This document shows, piece after piece, positions 8,435 to 16,730 of a DNA stretch of 64,000 nucleotides. The position numbers were made by a program, and so were the translations under genes. Position 1 is the first letter of the stretch. Each line of letters starts with the position of its first letter. Under the pieces are notes generated by a model that was not told where the DNA came from, did not search any database, and saw only the letters and a program-made list of their open reading frames with translations. Origin of the DNA: CBDESM01 sp965205165 (GTDB lineage: Bacteria; Chloroflexota; Dehalococcoidia; Bin125); NCBI GenBank assembly GCA_965205165.1, contig OZ242037.1, positions 930,001 to 994,000 of the forward strand, given 5' to 3'.

Positions 8435-9288
8435 ACCAGCTCGACCGGATCGCCCTCCGCCACTTCGCCGGAGACGGTGATCTCGGCATACGCGCCGAGG
8501 TGCTGGGCCGTGCGCTCGATCAGGGCGCGGCCGACGGCGCGCGAGCGCTCCATCCCGCGCTGCGCATGGGCCGGCACGGAGCAGCGCACCGTGGTCGTCT
8601 TCACCTGCGCGACGATCCCGCCGATCCGGAGCTCCCGATCCGGCCAGCCCGTTTCGACCAATCCTCCGGCCTCGCCCGTGTCGATCACCAAGTTGGGCCG
8701 GAAGCGGCGGACATCGACGTCTTCGCCGCCGCCGAGCGCGGCCAGCTCGCGCAGCGAGGCGGTCGTGATCACGTGCAACGGGTAGCAGTCGACGAACGTG
8801 CCCGGCGGAGTCGAGAACTCGCGCAACGAGGCCGGCAGGCCGCCGAGGTCGGGCAGCGGGTCGTCGTCCTCGAGGCCGAACACCTGCCGCAGCATCGCGA
8901 GCTGGGCCGCGGGATCGACCTCCCCGGCCGGCGCCGCGCGCTGGAAGTACGCGGCATCCGCGGCCGGCCGCAGCGGCGCGAGCGCCACCTCGCGCCCCAG
9001 CACCTCGCCCAGCCGCTCCGCCGCGTCCTGATCGATCTCCGCGCCGTCCGGCAATTCGATCGCGAGCGGCGCCGATTGCGCCGCCTCGGTCGGCTCCGCG
9101 GTGAAGCGGGCGGCGCACTGGAGCAGTGCCGGGATCTCCCGGGCGCTGCGGGTCTGGCCGCCCTCGCGCACCGCCCAAGCGCGGTCGCCGATCATCCCGA
9201 ACTCGTTGAAGGAGGCCCGCGGCACGCGCCCGCCGCCCATCGACTTGACCGGATACCGCCAGACCTCCGAAACGCGGCCAATCTGCAT
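8431..9288 (-). CDS. MOSC-domain protein
   Basis: 285 residues. N-terminal MOSC beta-barrel signature (VWRYPVKSMGGGRV, then GDRAWAVRE) and a C-terminal MOSC domain with RFRPNLVID, GGIVAQVKTTTVRCSVPAHAQRG, where the Cys is the conserved sulfur-carrying or pterin-facing residue of the family. MOSC proteins relate to molybdenum-cofactor sulfurtransferases and mARC-type reductases. Its position next to sulfate-activation and tungstate-uptake genes fits a Mo/W-cofactor connection, though the gene is divergent from them. There is no pyridoxal-phosphate desulfurase domain. Confidence 0.85.
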   Translation of the reverse strand: MQIGRVSEVWRYPVKSMGGGRVPRASFNEFGMIGDRAWAVREGGQTRSAREIPALLQCAARFTAEPTEAAQSAPLAIELPDGAEIDQDAAERLGEVLGREVALAPLRPAADAAYFQRAAPAGEVDPAAQLAMLRQVFGLEDDDPLPDLGGLPASLREFSTPPGTFVDCYPLHVITTASLRELAALGGGEDVDVRRFRPNLVIDTGEAGGLVETGWPDRELRIGGIVAQVKTTTVRCSVPAHAQRGMERSRAVGRALIERTAQHLGAYAEITVSGEVAEGDPVELV

Positions 9289-9355
9289 GTCGCACCTCCC
9301 GCACGCAGGCTAACGACCGGCCGCCCCGACGTTTCCACCCCCCGGGCGTGCGGGG

Positions 9356-9377
9356 GGACTTTTCACGTGAAAAGTCC
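9356..9377. promoter_or_regulatory. 22-bp perfect palindrome, probable operator
   Basis: The half site GGACTTTTCAC is followed directly by its exact reverse complement with no loop, centred on CACGTG. The symmetry without spacer suits a dimeric transcription factor better than a terminator. It lies in the divergent region between the MOSC gene and cysD, 14 bp before a candidate cysD -35 box. A C6...G6 stem (about 9337-9357) abuts it. It likely controls cysDN, the MOSC gene, or both. Confidence 0.6.
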
Positions 9378-9390
9378 TCGGCCATCGCGC

Positions 9391-9421
9391 TTGCCTCTAA
9401 TCTGTAGTGAACTGGTATGAT
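9391..9421 (+). promoter_or_regulatory. Candidate promoter for cysDN
   Basis: TTGCCT (9391-9396) and TATGAT (9416-9421) are separated by 19 bp. A start near 9428 would leave the ATG at 9407 outside the message, favouring ATG 9452 for CysD. The palindromic operator ends 13 bp upstream. Confidence 0.4.
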
Positions 9422-9451
9422 TTGTCAGGATTGGAACGGATCGCCCACCGC

Positions 9452-10393
9452 ATGACCACCGCCGCACCTCCGCAGCCGAGCGCCGCCCGCGGGCCGGCGG
9501 CCGGAACGCTGGCCGGGCTCGAGGCGGAGGCGATCCACATCATCCGCGAGGTCGCGGCCGAGTGCGAGCGCCCCGCCCTGCTCTTCTCCGGCGGCAAGGA
9601 CTCGATCGTGATGCTGCGCCTGGCCGAGAAGGCCTTCTGGCCGGCCCGCATCCCCTTCCCGCTGCTGCACGTCGATACCGGCCATAATTTCCCTGAGACG
9701 ATCGAGTTCCGCGATCGCCGCGCCGCCGAGCTGGAGGCCAACCTGCTGGTCGCCTCCGTCCAGCGCAGCATCGACGAGGGCCGCGTGGTTGAAGAGACCG
9801 GCCCCCGCGCCTCGCGCAACCGCCTCCAGACGACGACCCTGCTGGACGCCATCGCCGAGCACCGGCTGGACGCACTGTTCGGCGGCGCCCGCCGCGACGA
9901 GGAAAAGGCGCGGGCGAAGGAGCGCATCTTCTCCTTCCGCGACGCCTTCGGCCAGTGGGACCCGTCCTCCCAGCGCCCCGAGCTGTGGAACCTCTACAAC
10001 GGCGCGATCGGCCCGGGCGAGCACATCCGCGCCTTCCCGCTCTCGAACTGGACCGAGCTGGACGTCTGGCGCTACGTCGAGCGCGAGGGCCTCGAAATCC
10101 CGGCCATCTACTTCGCCCACGAGCGGCTGATGTTCGAGCGCGACGGGATGCTCTTCCCCGCCAGCGAATACGTAGAACTGCTGCCGGACGAAACGCCGTC
10201 GCCCGCGCAGGTGCGCTTCCGCACGGTCGGCGACATGACCTGCACCGCCGGGGTGCGCTCGGAGGCGGCGACGATCGCCGCGGTCGCGGCCGAGATCGCC
10301 GCGACCCGGATCACCGAGCGGGGGGAAACGCGGGCGGACGACCGCGCCTCGGAGGCGGCGATGGAGGATCGCAAGCGCGAGGGCTACTTCTAG
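9452..10393 (+). CDS. cysD: Sulfate adenylyltransferase subunit 2
   Basis: 313 residues from ATG 9452. The small ATP-sulfurylase subunit makes adenosine 5'-phosphosulfate from ATP and sulfate, driven by the CysN GTPase. It has AEAIHIIREVAAE, the PP-loop SGGKDS (residues 46-51), HVDTGHNFPE, GGARRDEEKARAKERIFSFRD, and the C-terminal DRKREGYF ending, all closely matching known CysD. An in-frame ATG at 9407 would add 15 residues but lies upstream of the likely transcript start. CysN begins 5 bp downstream. No cysC, cysH or sulfite reductase is in the window, so the fate of APS cannot be read here. Confidence 0.96.
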   Translation: MTTAAPPQPSAARGPAAGTLAGLEAEAIHIIREVAAECERPALLFSGGKDSIVMLRLAEKAFWPARIPFPLLHVDTGHNFPETIEFRDRRAAELEANLLVASVQRSIDEGRVVEETGPRASRNRLQTTTLLDAIAEHRLDALFGGARRDEEKARAKERIFSFRDAFGQWDPSSQRPELWNLYNGAIGPGEHIRAFPLSNWTELDVWRYVEREGLEIPAIYFAHERLMFERDGMLFPASEYVELLPDETPSPAQVRFRTVGDMTCTAGVRSEAATIAAVAAEIAATRITERGETRADDRASEAAMEDRKREGYF

Positions 10394-10397
10394 CGCC

Positions 10398-11711
10398 ATG
10401 ACGGACGGCGAGCGCCACGTGGAAATCCGCGAGCGGCCGCTGCTGCGGCTGGCCACGGCCGGCTCGGTCGACGACGGCAAGAGCACCCTGATCGGGCGGC
10501 TGCTGTTCGATTCGAAGCAGACCTTCATCGATCAGATGGCCGCGATCGAGCGGACCAGCCGCGACCGCGGCTCGGATTACGTCGAGCTGGCGCTGCTCAC
10601 CGACGGGCTGCGCTCGGAGCGCCAGCAGGGGATCACGATCGACGTCGCCTACCGCTACTTCCAGACGCCGCGCCGCAAGTTCATCCTCGCCGACACGCCG
10701 GGCCACGTGCAGTACACCCGCAACATGGTGACCGGCGCATCGACCGCGGATTGCGCGCTGATCCTCGTCGACGCCCGCCGCGGCGTGCTCGAGCAGACCC
10801 GGCGGCACGCCTACCTCTCGGCCTTGCTCGGCATCCGCCACTTCGTGCTCTGCGTGAACAAGATGGACCTGGTCGATTTCGACCAGGCCGCGTTCGAGCC
10901 GATCGCGGCCGAGCTGTCGCGCTTCCTATCGCGCATGGGCGGGCTGGCGGGCGCGGGCGACGCGGCCGGAATCGACGCGCGCGCCGTGCCGATTTCGGCC
11001 AAGGACGGCGACAACGTGGTCGAGCACTCGGCGCGGACGCCGTGGTACGACGGCCCGCCCCTGCTCGATCTGCTGGAGACCATCGACGTCGCGGACCCGC
11101 CCGCCGTGGCTGCCCGCTTCCCCGTGCAGTACGTGATCCGCCCGCGGCGGGAGTCGCACCTCGACTACCGCGGCTACGCGGGCACCGTCGCCGGCGGCCG
11201 GCTCGCGGTCGGCGACGAGGTGGTCGTGCTGCCGGCCGGGCACCGGACCACGATCGCGGCGATCGATACGTACGGCGGCGGGCGGGCGGAGGCATCGGCC
11301 GGCGAGGCGGTGACGCTGCGGCTGGCCGATGAGTACGACATCGACCGCGGCGACATGATCGCCAGCGCCGCCGAGCCGCCGCGGACGGCCGGCGAAATCT
11401 CCGCGCACGTCTGCTGGATGAGCGAACGCTCGGCGCTTTCAGCCGGGCAGCGTTTGAGAATCAAGCACGCCACGCGGACCACGCGGGCGCTGGTCGATGA
11501 AGTGACGGCGCGGCTCGACGTGAACACGCTGGACTACGACCTCACGGCGCAGCGGCTGGAGCTGAACGACATCGGCCGGGTCCGCCTGCGGCTGATGTCG
11601 CCGCTGGCCGTCGACCCGTACGAAGCGAACCGGAGCACGGGCGCGTTTATCCTCATCGACGAGGCGAGCCGCGCCACGGTCGGCGCGGGAATGATCAACT
11701 CGTCCGCCTGA
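10398..11711 (+). CDS. cysN: Sulfate adenylyltransferase subunit 1 (GTPase)
   Basis: 437 residues; EF-Tu-like regulatory GTPase of ATP sulfurylase, partner of CysD. G motifs: GSVDDGKST (G1), DTPGHVQYTRNM (G3), NKMDLVDFD (G4), followed by two beta-barrel domains. There is no fused CysC kinase domain, unlike CysNC proteins of many actinobacteria. Directly downstream of cysD and 35 bp ahead of tupA, so sulfate activation and tungstate uptake may share a transcript. Confidence 0.96.
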   Translation: MTDGERHVEIRERPLLRLATAGSVDDGKSTLIGRLLFDSKQTFIDQMAAIERTSRDRGSDYVELALLTDGLRSERQQGITIDVAYRYFQTPRRKFILADTPGHVQYTRNMVTGASTADCALILVDARRGVLEQTRRHAYLSALLGIRHFVLCVNKMDLVDFDQAAFEPIAAELSRFLSRMGGLAGAGDAAGIDARAVPISAKDGDNVVEHSARTPWYDGPPLLDLLETIDVADPPAVAARFPVQYVIRPRRESHLDYRGYAGTVAGGRLAVGDEVVVLPAGHRTTIAAIDTYGGGRAEASAGEAVTLRLADEYDIDRGDMIASAAEPPRTAGEISAHVCWMSERSALSAGQRLRIKHATRTTRALVDEVTARLDVNTLDYDLTAQRLELNDIGRVRLRLMSPLAVDPYEANRSTGAFILIDEASRATVGAGMINSSA

Positions 11712-11746
11712 TCGCGCCCAATTGCGCCTTGCCGGAGGACGCCGCG

Positions 11747-12625
11747 ATGAGCAACGCCGCGCTGAAGGCCGCGGCCGCGGCGCTGCTGTGCGCCGCGCTC
11801 GCGCTGGCGGCCTGCGGGAGCGGCAGCCGGCCCGACTTGGGCGAGGAGCTGATCCTCGCCACCACCACGAGCCTGAACGACAGCGGCCTGCTGGACGAGC
11901 TGGCGCCGATCTTCGAGCAGGAGACGGGCCTGAACGTCAAGGTGATCGCGGTCGGAACGGGCGCGGCGCTACGGATGGGCGAAGAGGGCAACGCCGACGC
12001 GCTGCTCGTCCACGCGCCCGACGCGGAGCGGGAGTTGCTGGCCGCCGGCCACGCCGCCTCGCGCGAGCTGGTCGCCTACAACGACTTCATAATCGCCGGC
12101 CCCGCATCAGACCCGGCCGGCATCGTCGGCATGTCCGACGCAGCGGCCGCCTTGGCCGCGATCGCGGCCGCGCAGTCGCCGTTCGCATCCCGCGGCGACG
12201 ACAGCGGCACGCACAAGAAGGAGCTCGCCCTCTGGACAGCGGCCGGAATCGAGCCGGCCGGCGCGTGGTACTTGGAAACCGGGCAGGGGATGTCGGCCAC
12301 CCTGACGGTCGCGGACCAGCGCGACGCCTACGCGCTGACCGACCGCGGCACCTTCCTCTCGCTCGCCGCCCGGCTCGAACTGGAGGTCTCCGTCCAAGGC
12401 GATCCCCGCCTGCTGAACTACTACAGCGTGCTGACCGTGAACGCGGACAAAGGCGGGATCAACGCCGCCGGCGCCCGCGCCTGGGCCGATTTCATCCGCC
12501 GCCCCGACACCCAGTCCCGAATCGCCCAGTTCCGCCGCGCCGAATACGGCCGCCCCCTCTTCATCCCCGCCGCCAACGACACCGAAGAAGCAATCGCCTC
12601 CCGAGGCGGCGCCCCGCGGGAATGA
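11747..12625 (+). CDS. tupA: Tungstate ABC transporter solute-binding lipoprotein
   Basis: 292 residues from ATG 11747, preceded by GGAGG at good spacing; an upstream in-frame ATG at 11729 has no such site. Lipobox LAAC (Cys23). The oxyanion-binding signature ATTTSLNDSGLLD, then FEQETGLNVKVIAVGTG, SRGDDSGTHKKEL and WYLETGQGMSATL, are TupA/WtpA-like rather than ModA-like. It binds WO4(2-) outside the cell for TupBC. Tungstate rather than molybdate specificity is inferred from these motifs. The matching permease and ATPase genes follow only after a two-gene insertion. Confidence 0.92.
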   Translation: MSNAALKAAAAALLCAALALAACGSGSRPDLGEELILATTTSLNDSGLLDELAPIFEQETGLNVKVIAVGTGAALRMGEEGNADALLVHAPDAERELLAAGHAASRELVAYNDFIIAGPASDPAGIVGMSDAAAALAAIAAAQSPFASRGDDSGTHKKELALWTAAGIEPAGAWYLETGQGMSATLTVADQRDAYALTDRGTFLSLAARLELEVSVQGDPRLLNYYSVLTVNADKGGINAAGARAWADFIRRPDTQSRIAQFRRAEYGRPLFIPAANDTEEAIASRGGAPRE

Positions 12626-12675
12626 TTGAAGGAACCATGACGCGATTCAGCCCTCCAACGCCCGCGTGATCCCGC

Positions 12676-12990
12676 ATGGATGCACTGCCCATCGATCTGT
12701 CTTGGAACCGGGCGACAATGGCCGAACTCGCGGCGCATGATCTGACCGTCGCTGACGCATACGGCGTGTTCCAGAACCAGCCCGAGTTCTACGCGCAGCA
12801 ACCTTCGCCTGAGATCGGACGGCAGGGCACCTACCGCTACCGCCCTGAGCGGCTGATGATGATCGGCCCGACCAGATCGGGGCGCATGTTGAGCTTTATC
12901 CTTGAACTGCCGGATGCCGACCGGTTGTGCCATGTCGTGACCGGTTGGGATTCGACCCTGGAAGAGATCGAGGCCTATGACCAGACCTAA
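12676..12990 (+). CDS. BrnT-like toxin candidate
   Basis: 104 residues. The pattern DLSWNRATMAELAAHDLTVADAYGVFQNQP, then ERLMMIGPTRSGRMLSFIL and a late VVTGWDSTLEEIEAYDQ follows the BrnT plan (short helical start, vF element, 'iG.t..gR.l', then basic/aromatic end) of the RelE-fold RNase toxins, although the sequence is divergent. It overlaps the next gene by 14 bp, as in two-gene toxin-antitoxin operons. The pair separates tupA from tupB on the same strand. Toxicity is inferred only from fold pattern and arrangement. Confidence 0.55.
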   Translation: MDALPIDLSWNRATMAELAAHDLTVADAYGVFQNQPEFYAQQPSPEIGRQGTYRYRPERLMMIGPTRSGRMLSFILELPDADRLCHVVTGWDSTLEEIEAYDQT

Positions 12991-13270
12991 CCCTGATGAG
13001 CGGCCGATCCACCCCGCACGGGAAGAATTCGGCAGCATCAAGGACGCCGTTCGCATTGACGTCGAACTCACGGGCCCGCCGGCCGGCGAGTTCACGGTCC
13101 GTTTCGAAGGGGACCATCTGGAGCGCCTGCTGTACGGCATCCGCGAACTCGGCATCCAGCCGCTGTCGGAGTTCTTCCGCGACGCAGCACTCGCCGCCAT
13201 CGACGTGCGGGAAGCAGAACTGGCAGCCGCGAAGAAGGGCGCCGACGCAGCCGCCGGCGGCGCCGGCTGA
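12977..13270 (+). CDS. Candidate antitoxin partner of the BrnT-like protein
   Basis: 97 residues, starting at ATG 12977 inside the end of the toxin-like gene. The N-terminal half is charged and beta-prone (RIDVELTGPPAGEFTVRFEGD). The C-terminal half is helical (LERLLYGIRELGIQPLSEFFRDAALAAIDVREAEL), a plausible ribbon-helix-helix or dimerising region, with an Ala/Lys tail. BrnA-type antitoxins are encoded downstream of the toxin, as here. The following ~160 bp to tupB hold no convincing gene, only a translated fragment resembling a broken C-terminus. Confidence 0.5.
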   Translation: MTRPNPDERPIHPAREEFGSIKDAVRIDVELTGPPAGEFTVRFEGDHLERLLYGIRELGIQPLSEFFRDAALAAIDVREAELAAAKKGADAAAGGAG

Positions 13271-13432
13271 GTACCGGCTGCACGACCACTCGCGGGATGA
13301 TGCTGGAGGGTTCGGGGACGCCAAGGGCGAGATTCGCGTCAAGGGCGGCGCGCACTTGCTGAACCACTGCAACGCGCTGATCCATTCGGCCGGCCGGCGA
13401 TCCGGCCGTTGATCGGGCGGTAGCCTGAGCGG

Positions 13433-14128
13433 ATGGAGCTGATCTGGGACGGGGTCCGGGAGGCGGTGCGGCTGCTGATTTCGGGGGACCGGGCGGTCGT
13501 CGAGATCATGCTGCGGACGCTGGCGATCTCGGGTGCGGCGACGGCGCTGGCGCTGATCATCGGGATCCCGATCGGGGCGGCGCTGGCGCTGCGGCGGTTT
13601 CCGGGGCGCGGGCTGTTCGTCGCGGCGGTGAACACCGGGATGGGGATGCCGCCGGTCGCGGTCGGGCTGATCGTGGCGATGCTGCTCTGGCGCAACGGCC
13701 CGCTGGGCGGGCTGGGCTGGATCTACTCGCCGCAGGCGATGGTGATCGCGCAGCTCGCGCTGGCCGGGCCGATGGTCATCGGCTTCTCGCTCGCCTCGAT
13801 CCAGGCGATCCCGCCGCAGCTGCTGGATCAGATGCGGGCGCTGGGAGCCGACCGGGCGCAGATGCTGTGGCTGATCATCCGCGAGAGCCGGCTGGGGCTG
13901 CTGGCCGCGGTGATGGCCGGGTTCGGCGCGGCCATCTCCGAGATCGGAGCCTCGATGCAGGTCGGCGGGAACCTCGCCGGCGAGACCCGGGTGCTGACCA
14001 CGGCGACGGTGCAGGAAACCGGGCGGGGCAACTTCGAGCTGGCGCTGGCGCTGATGATCGTGCTGGTGGCGCTGGCCTACGCGGTCAACCTGCTGCTCAC
14101 CTCGGTGCAGCAGCGGCGCCCCGCCTGA
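13433..14128 (+). CDS. tupB: Tungstate ABC transporter permease
   Basis: 231 residues with about five to six hydrophobic helices and the binding-protein-dependent permease loop (EIGASMQVGGNLAGETRVLTTATVQETGRG). The EAA-like cytoplasmic segment is ALGADRAQMLWLIIRESR. Length and motifs fit TupB/WtpB. The ATPase tupC begins 8 bp downstream. The gene is separated from tupA by about 800 bp of toxin-antitoxin-like insertion, so coupling with tupA depends on read-through. Confidence 0.92.
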   Translation: MELIWDGVREAVRLLISGDRAVVEIMLRTLAISGAATALALIIGIPIGAALALRRFPGRGLFVAAVNTGMGMPPVAVGLIVAMLLWRNGPLGGLGWIYSPQAMVIAQLALAGPMVIGFSLASIQAIPPQLLDQMRALGADRAQMLWLIIRESRLGLLAAVMAGFGAAISEIGASMQVGGNLAGETRVLTTATVQETGRGNFELALALMIVLVALAYAVNLLLTSVQQRRPA

Positions 14129-14136
14129 GCGAGCCG

Positions 14137-15285
14137 ATGGACGCGGGCGGGGACCCCGGCGGCGCGCACCTGCAGGTGCGCGGGCTGCGGATCGAGCGAG
14201 GCGGGCGCGCCGTGCTCGATCTGCCCGAACTGGATTTCCCCGCCCGCCGCGTGACCGCGGTGCTGGGGCCGAACGGGGCCGGCAAGAGCACGCTGTTCGC
14301 CGCCCTGCAGCTGCTGGTGCGCCCGGCCAGCGGCGAACTGCTGCTGGACGGCGAGCCGATGGCGCGGGACGCGGTGGCGGCGCGCCGGCGCATGGCCGCG
14401 GTCTCGCAGGACCCGCTGCTGCTGGACATGAACGTGCGGGCCAACGTCGAACTGCCCCTGCGGCTGCGCGGAATCGGCCGGCGCGAACGGCGCGCCGAGG
14501 CGGAGCGCTGGCTGGCCCGCTTCGGCGTCTCCGAACTGGCTGGACGGCACGCGCACGAACTCTCCGGCGGCGAGGCGCAGCGGGTGAACCTCGCCCGCGC
14601 CTTCGCGGCCAGGCCCGAAGTGCTGCTGCTCGACGAGCCGTTCACCGGCGTCGACGCGCCGACGCGGCTGGGGCTGATCGACAGCTTCGCCGGGATCCTG
14701 GCCGAGGCGCGGCCGACGACCGTGCTGATCACGCACGACCGCGACGAGGCGCTGCGGCTGGCGGACCGGCTGGCCGTGATCATCGGCGGGCGGCTGCGGC
14801 AGTGGGGCCGGCCGGCGGACGTGTTCTCCGCGCCGGCCGACGCCGAGGTGGCCGACTTCGTGGGCGCGGACAACCTCTGGCCGGCCCAGCTGGCGTCCTC
14901 CCGTGCGGGCGTCGCGACCTACCGGACCGCGGACTTCCTGGTGCATGCGGCGGCGGAGGCCGCGCCGGAGCGCGCCTACGTCTGCATCCGCCCGGAGCAG
15001 ATCACGCTGTCTCCGCCGACCGAGGGCGGGCCGCCGACCAGCGCCCGGAACCACGTGCTGGGCGACGTGCGCAGCGCCTACCCTAGCGGCCCGCTCTGGC
15101 GCGTCACCCTCGACCTGCGCCGCCCCGGCGCCGAGATGTCCCTGATCGCCGACGTCAGCCGCGCCAGCTACGAGGAGCTCGCCCTCAAGCCCGGCGACCC
15201 CGTCCGCGCCGCCTTCAAAGCCGCCGCCGTCCACATCATCCCCCGCGGAGCCGCTCTGGACCGGAACCGAGCAGAAGACGCATAA
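14137..15285 (+). CDS. tupC: Tungstate ABC transporter ATP-binding protein
   Basis: 382 residues from ATG 14137 (GAGCC before it). Walker A GPNGAGKST, signature LSGGEAQR, Walker B VLLLDEPFTGVD, H-loop THDRDEA, then a ~150-residue C-terminal region with FVGADNLW and a TOBE-like oxyanion-sensing barrel (ARNHVLGDVRS...RVTLDL), as in ModC/WtpC. It energises TupB. Other, longer frames upstream are shadows within tupB. Confidence 0.92.
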   Translation: MDAGGDPGGAHLQVRGLRIERGGRAVLDLPELDFPARRVTAVLGPNGAGKSTLFAALQLLVRPASGELLLDGEPMARDAVAARRRMAAVSQDPLLLDMNVRANVELPLRLRGIGRRERRAEAERWLARFGVSELAGRHAHELSGGEAQRVNLARAFAARPEVLLLDEPFTGVDAPTRLGLIDSFAGILAEARPTTVLITHDRDEALRLADRLAVIIGGRLRQWGRPADVFSAPADAEVADFVGADNLWPAQLASSRAGVATYRTADFLVHAAAEAAPERAYVCIRPEQITLSPPTEGGPPTSARNHVLGDVRSAYPSGPLWRVTLDLRRPGAEMSLIADVSRASYEELALKPGDPVRAAFKAAAVHIIPRGAALDRNRAEDA

Positions 15286-15304
15286 TGTCCGCGGGCGGGG
15301 TCGT

Positions 15305-16180
15305 CTACTCGTCCAGCTGCGTCGAGTAGACGTGCGACGCCGTCGAGCTTTCGTAGATGCTGTCCTCGGCAAGGGCGAAATAGCCGGCCCACATGCGCCA
15401 GATCATGCGCCATTGGGGATCATCTGCAGCGAGCTCCGTCACGGGAAGACCGAGATCCCGAGCGCGTCCGCCGGAAACGACCGCCGCGTGGCTCTGTGGC
15501 TCCACGATCAAGGATGAAGACAACCGTTTGGCCAGCGCCTCCACGTCGGCAGGGGAGCGTTCAGGGTGCGAAGCCAGCGCTTCGTCAAGTTGGGCGCGGG
15601 TGCGCGCGATCGCTTCGCGTGCCTGTTGGACCTTGAGCGCGGACACGCCTTCGAGCATCGTCGCGTGAAAAGGCCCGGTTTCGGGAACTGCAAGAACTTG
15701 TTCTTCAGCATGCTCGACGGCGGCGATGATCGACTTGGCGGCCGCCCAAGTGCCGTCATCCATCCGGAACTGCGGGTCGATGGGGCCGAGATCGCTGGTC
15801 GGTCCCATCAGAATCGCGTGCGCGCCGAGGGCGAGCATCGTGCCGGCGCTCTTCGCTTGATCGGGGACGATCACGGTCAGTTCACGGCACCGCGACTGCG
15901 CTTGCCGCACGAGGCGGATCGCCGATTCCCCATCGCCGCCGGGCGTATCGAGCAGAAGGTGGAGATCGTCATCTCGACGGGCCCCGTGCAGCAAATCTTC
16001 GAACAGCGTGATGCTGTAGGGCGCAAGTTCGCCGATGAGGACCGCGCACCTGCAGTTGAACTGCTCCTCATACTCGCGGAGCAAGAGCTGGCGCGCGTAG
16101 CGGGGCTGTTGCGTCGCGGCGTGCAGCGGACCGTCGAGCACTCCAGCCCGGGGACGGTCAACGCCGCCGTTCACCGCCAT
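15305..16180 (-). CDS. SDH-family ClpP-fold serine protease
   Basis: 291 residues from ATG 16180 (TTG 16186 is an alternative). ClpP/crotonase-fold protein of the serine-dehydrogenase-proteinase (SDH_protease, SppA-like) family. LLLDTPGGDGESAIRLV forms the oxyanion-side loop and DQAKSAGTMLALGAHAI carries the expected catalytic Ser, followed by MGPTSDLGPIDPQF. It has no signal peptide, so it is likely cytoplasmic or membrane-peripheral. Such enzymes are found singly in many bacteria and their substrates are unknown. The start lies inside the end of a 54-codon small gene (10-bp overlap), indicating coupling. Confidence 0.82.
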   Translation of the reverse strand: MAVNGGVDRPRAGVLDGPLHAATQQPRYARQLLLREYEEQFNCRCAVLIGELAPYSITLFEDLLHGARRDDDLHLLLDTPGGDGESAIRLVRQAQSRCRELTVIVPDQAKSAGTMLALGAHAILMGPTSDLGPIDPQFRMDDGTWAAAKSIIAAVEHAEEQVLAVPETGPFHATMLEGVSALKVQQAREAIARTRAQLDEALASHPERSPADVEALAKRLSSSLIVEPQSHAAVVSGGRARDLGLPVTELAADDPQWRMIWRMWAGYFALAEDSIYESSTASHVYSTQLDE

Positions 16181-16335
16181 CGCCAAGGCGGGCGACGGGG
16201 GGATTCGAACATGATGGGACGCCCGGCGCGGGCCTTCCGCGCCGCTTCGCGGGCGCGCCGGACCTCTTCAATCGCGTCATACCAGTCCGCGGCGCGTTTG
16301 CGCTCTTGACCCTGCCGCTTGATTGCTGCTGCCAT
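16171..16335 (-). CDS. Small basic helical protein (54 aa) ahead of the protease
   Basis: ATG 16335 with GGATCC ~5 nt upstream, stop TGA 16171-16173. The sequence starts MAAAIKRQGQERKRAADWYD, then is a charged amphipathic helix (AIEEVRRAREAARKA) and ends in an Arg/Pro/Trp tail. Its end overlaps the ATG of the SDH-type protease gene by 10 bp, an arrangement suggesting translational coupling and perhaps a protein partner or substrate. No family recognised. Confidence 0.5.
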   Translation of the reverse strand: MAAAIKRQGQERKRAADWYDAIEEVRRAREAARKARAGRPIMFESPRRPPWRWR

Positions 16336-16394
16336 TGCGAGGATCCTTCCGCACCCTCATTGTGCCAGATGCCGGGCGCAGCGGCGCAAGCAGG

Positions 16395-16721
16395 TCATCC
16401 GGACTTGCCCAAACGCTGCTTGAGCCAGCGGGGCAGGCTGAAGCCGTCTTGCTGGATGTTGAAGAGGGCGCGGAGTTCGGCGCCGGTGGGTTCGGTGGCC
16501 GCGTGTTCGCCGTTGATCAGGATGGTCGGGGTGCTGCGGTAGCCGTTGTTCAGCTCGATGCAGTGCTCGGCTGCGGATTCATCCTCGTCGATGTCGATCG
16601 CGGCGTGGGGGATGCCGTGCTCTTCGAGGAAGCGCTGGGCGCTGCGGCTCTGAGGGCACCATTCGGTCGTGTAGATCACGACTTCGGGCGCTGGCGGTTC
16701 GGGGTCCGGCTGCGTGCTCAT
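16395..16721 (-). CDS. Glutaredoxin-like protein with CPQS active site
   Basis: 108 residues with a thioredoxin fold: VVIYTTEWCPQSRSAQRFLEEHGIPHAAIDID, cis-Pro motif RSTPTILINGE, then PTGAELRALF. The active site reads CPQS, so only one Cys remains where glutaredoxins have CPYC. Monothiol members typically exchange glutathione or mycothiol mixed disulfides or bind Fe-S clusters. The partner thiol of this organism is unknown. It lies 9 bp downstream of pyk and may be cotranscribed. Confidence 0.85.
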   Translation of the reverse strand: MSTQPDPEPPAPEVVIYTTEWCPQSRSAQRFLEEHGIPHAAIDIDEDESAAEHCIELNNGYRSTPTILINGEHAATEPTGAELRALFNIQQDGFSLPRWLKQRLGKSG

Positions 16722-16730
16722 GGGGGCAGG

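Noticed and set aside
9407..9451. Upstream ATG 9407 as the cysD start
   Set aside because: It precedes the predicted transcription start, lacks a ribosome site and would add 15 residues not needed by the family.
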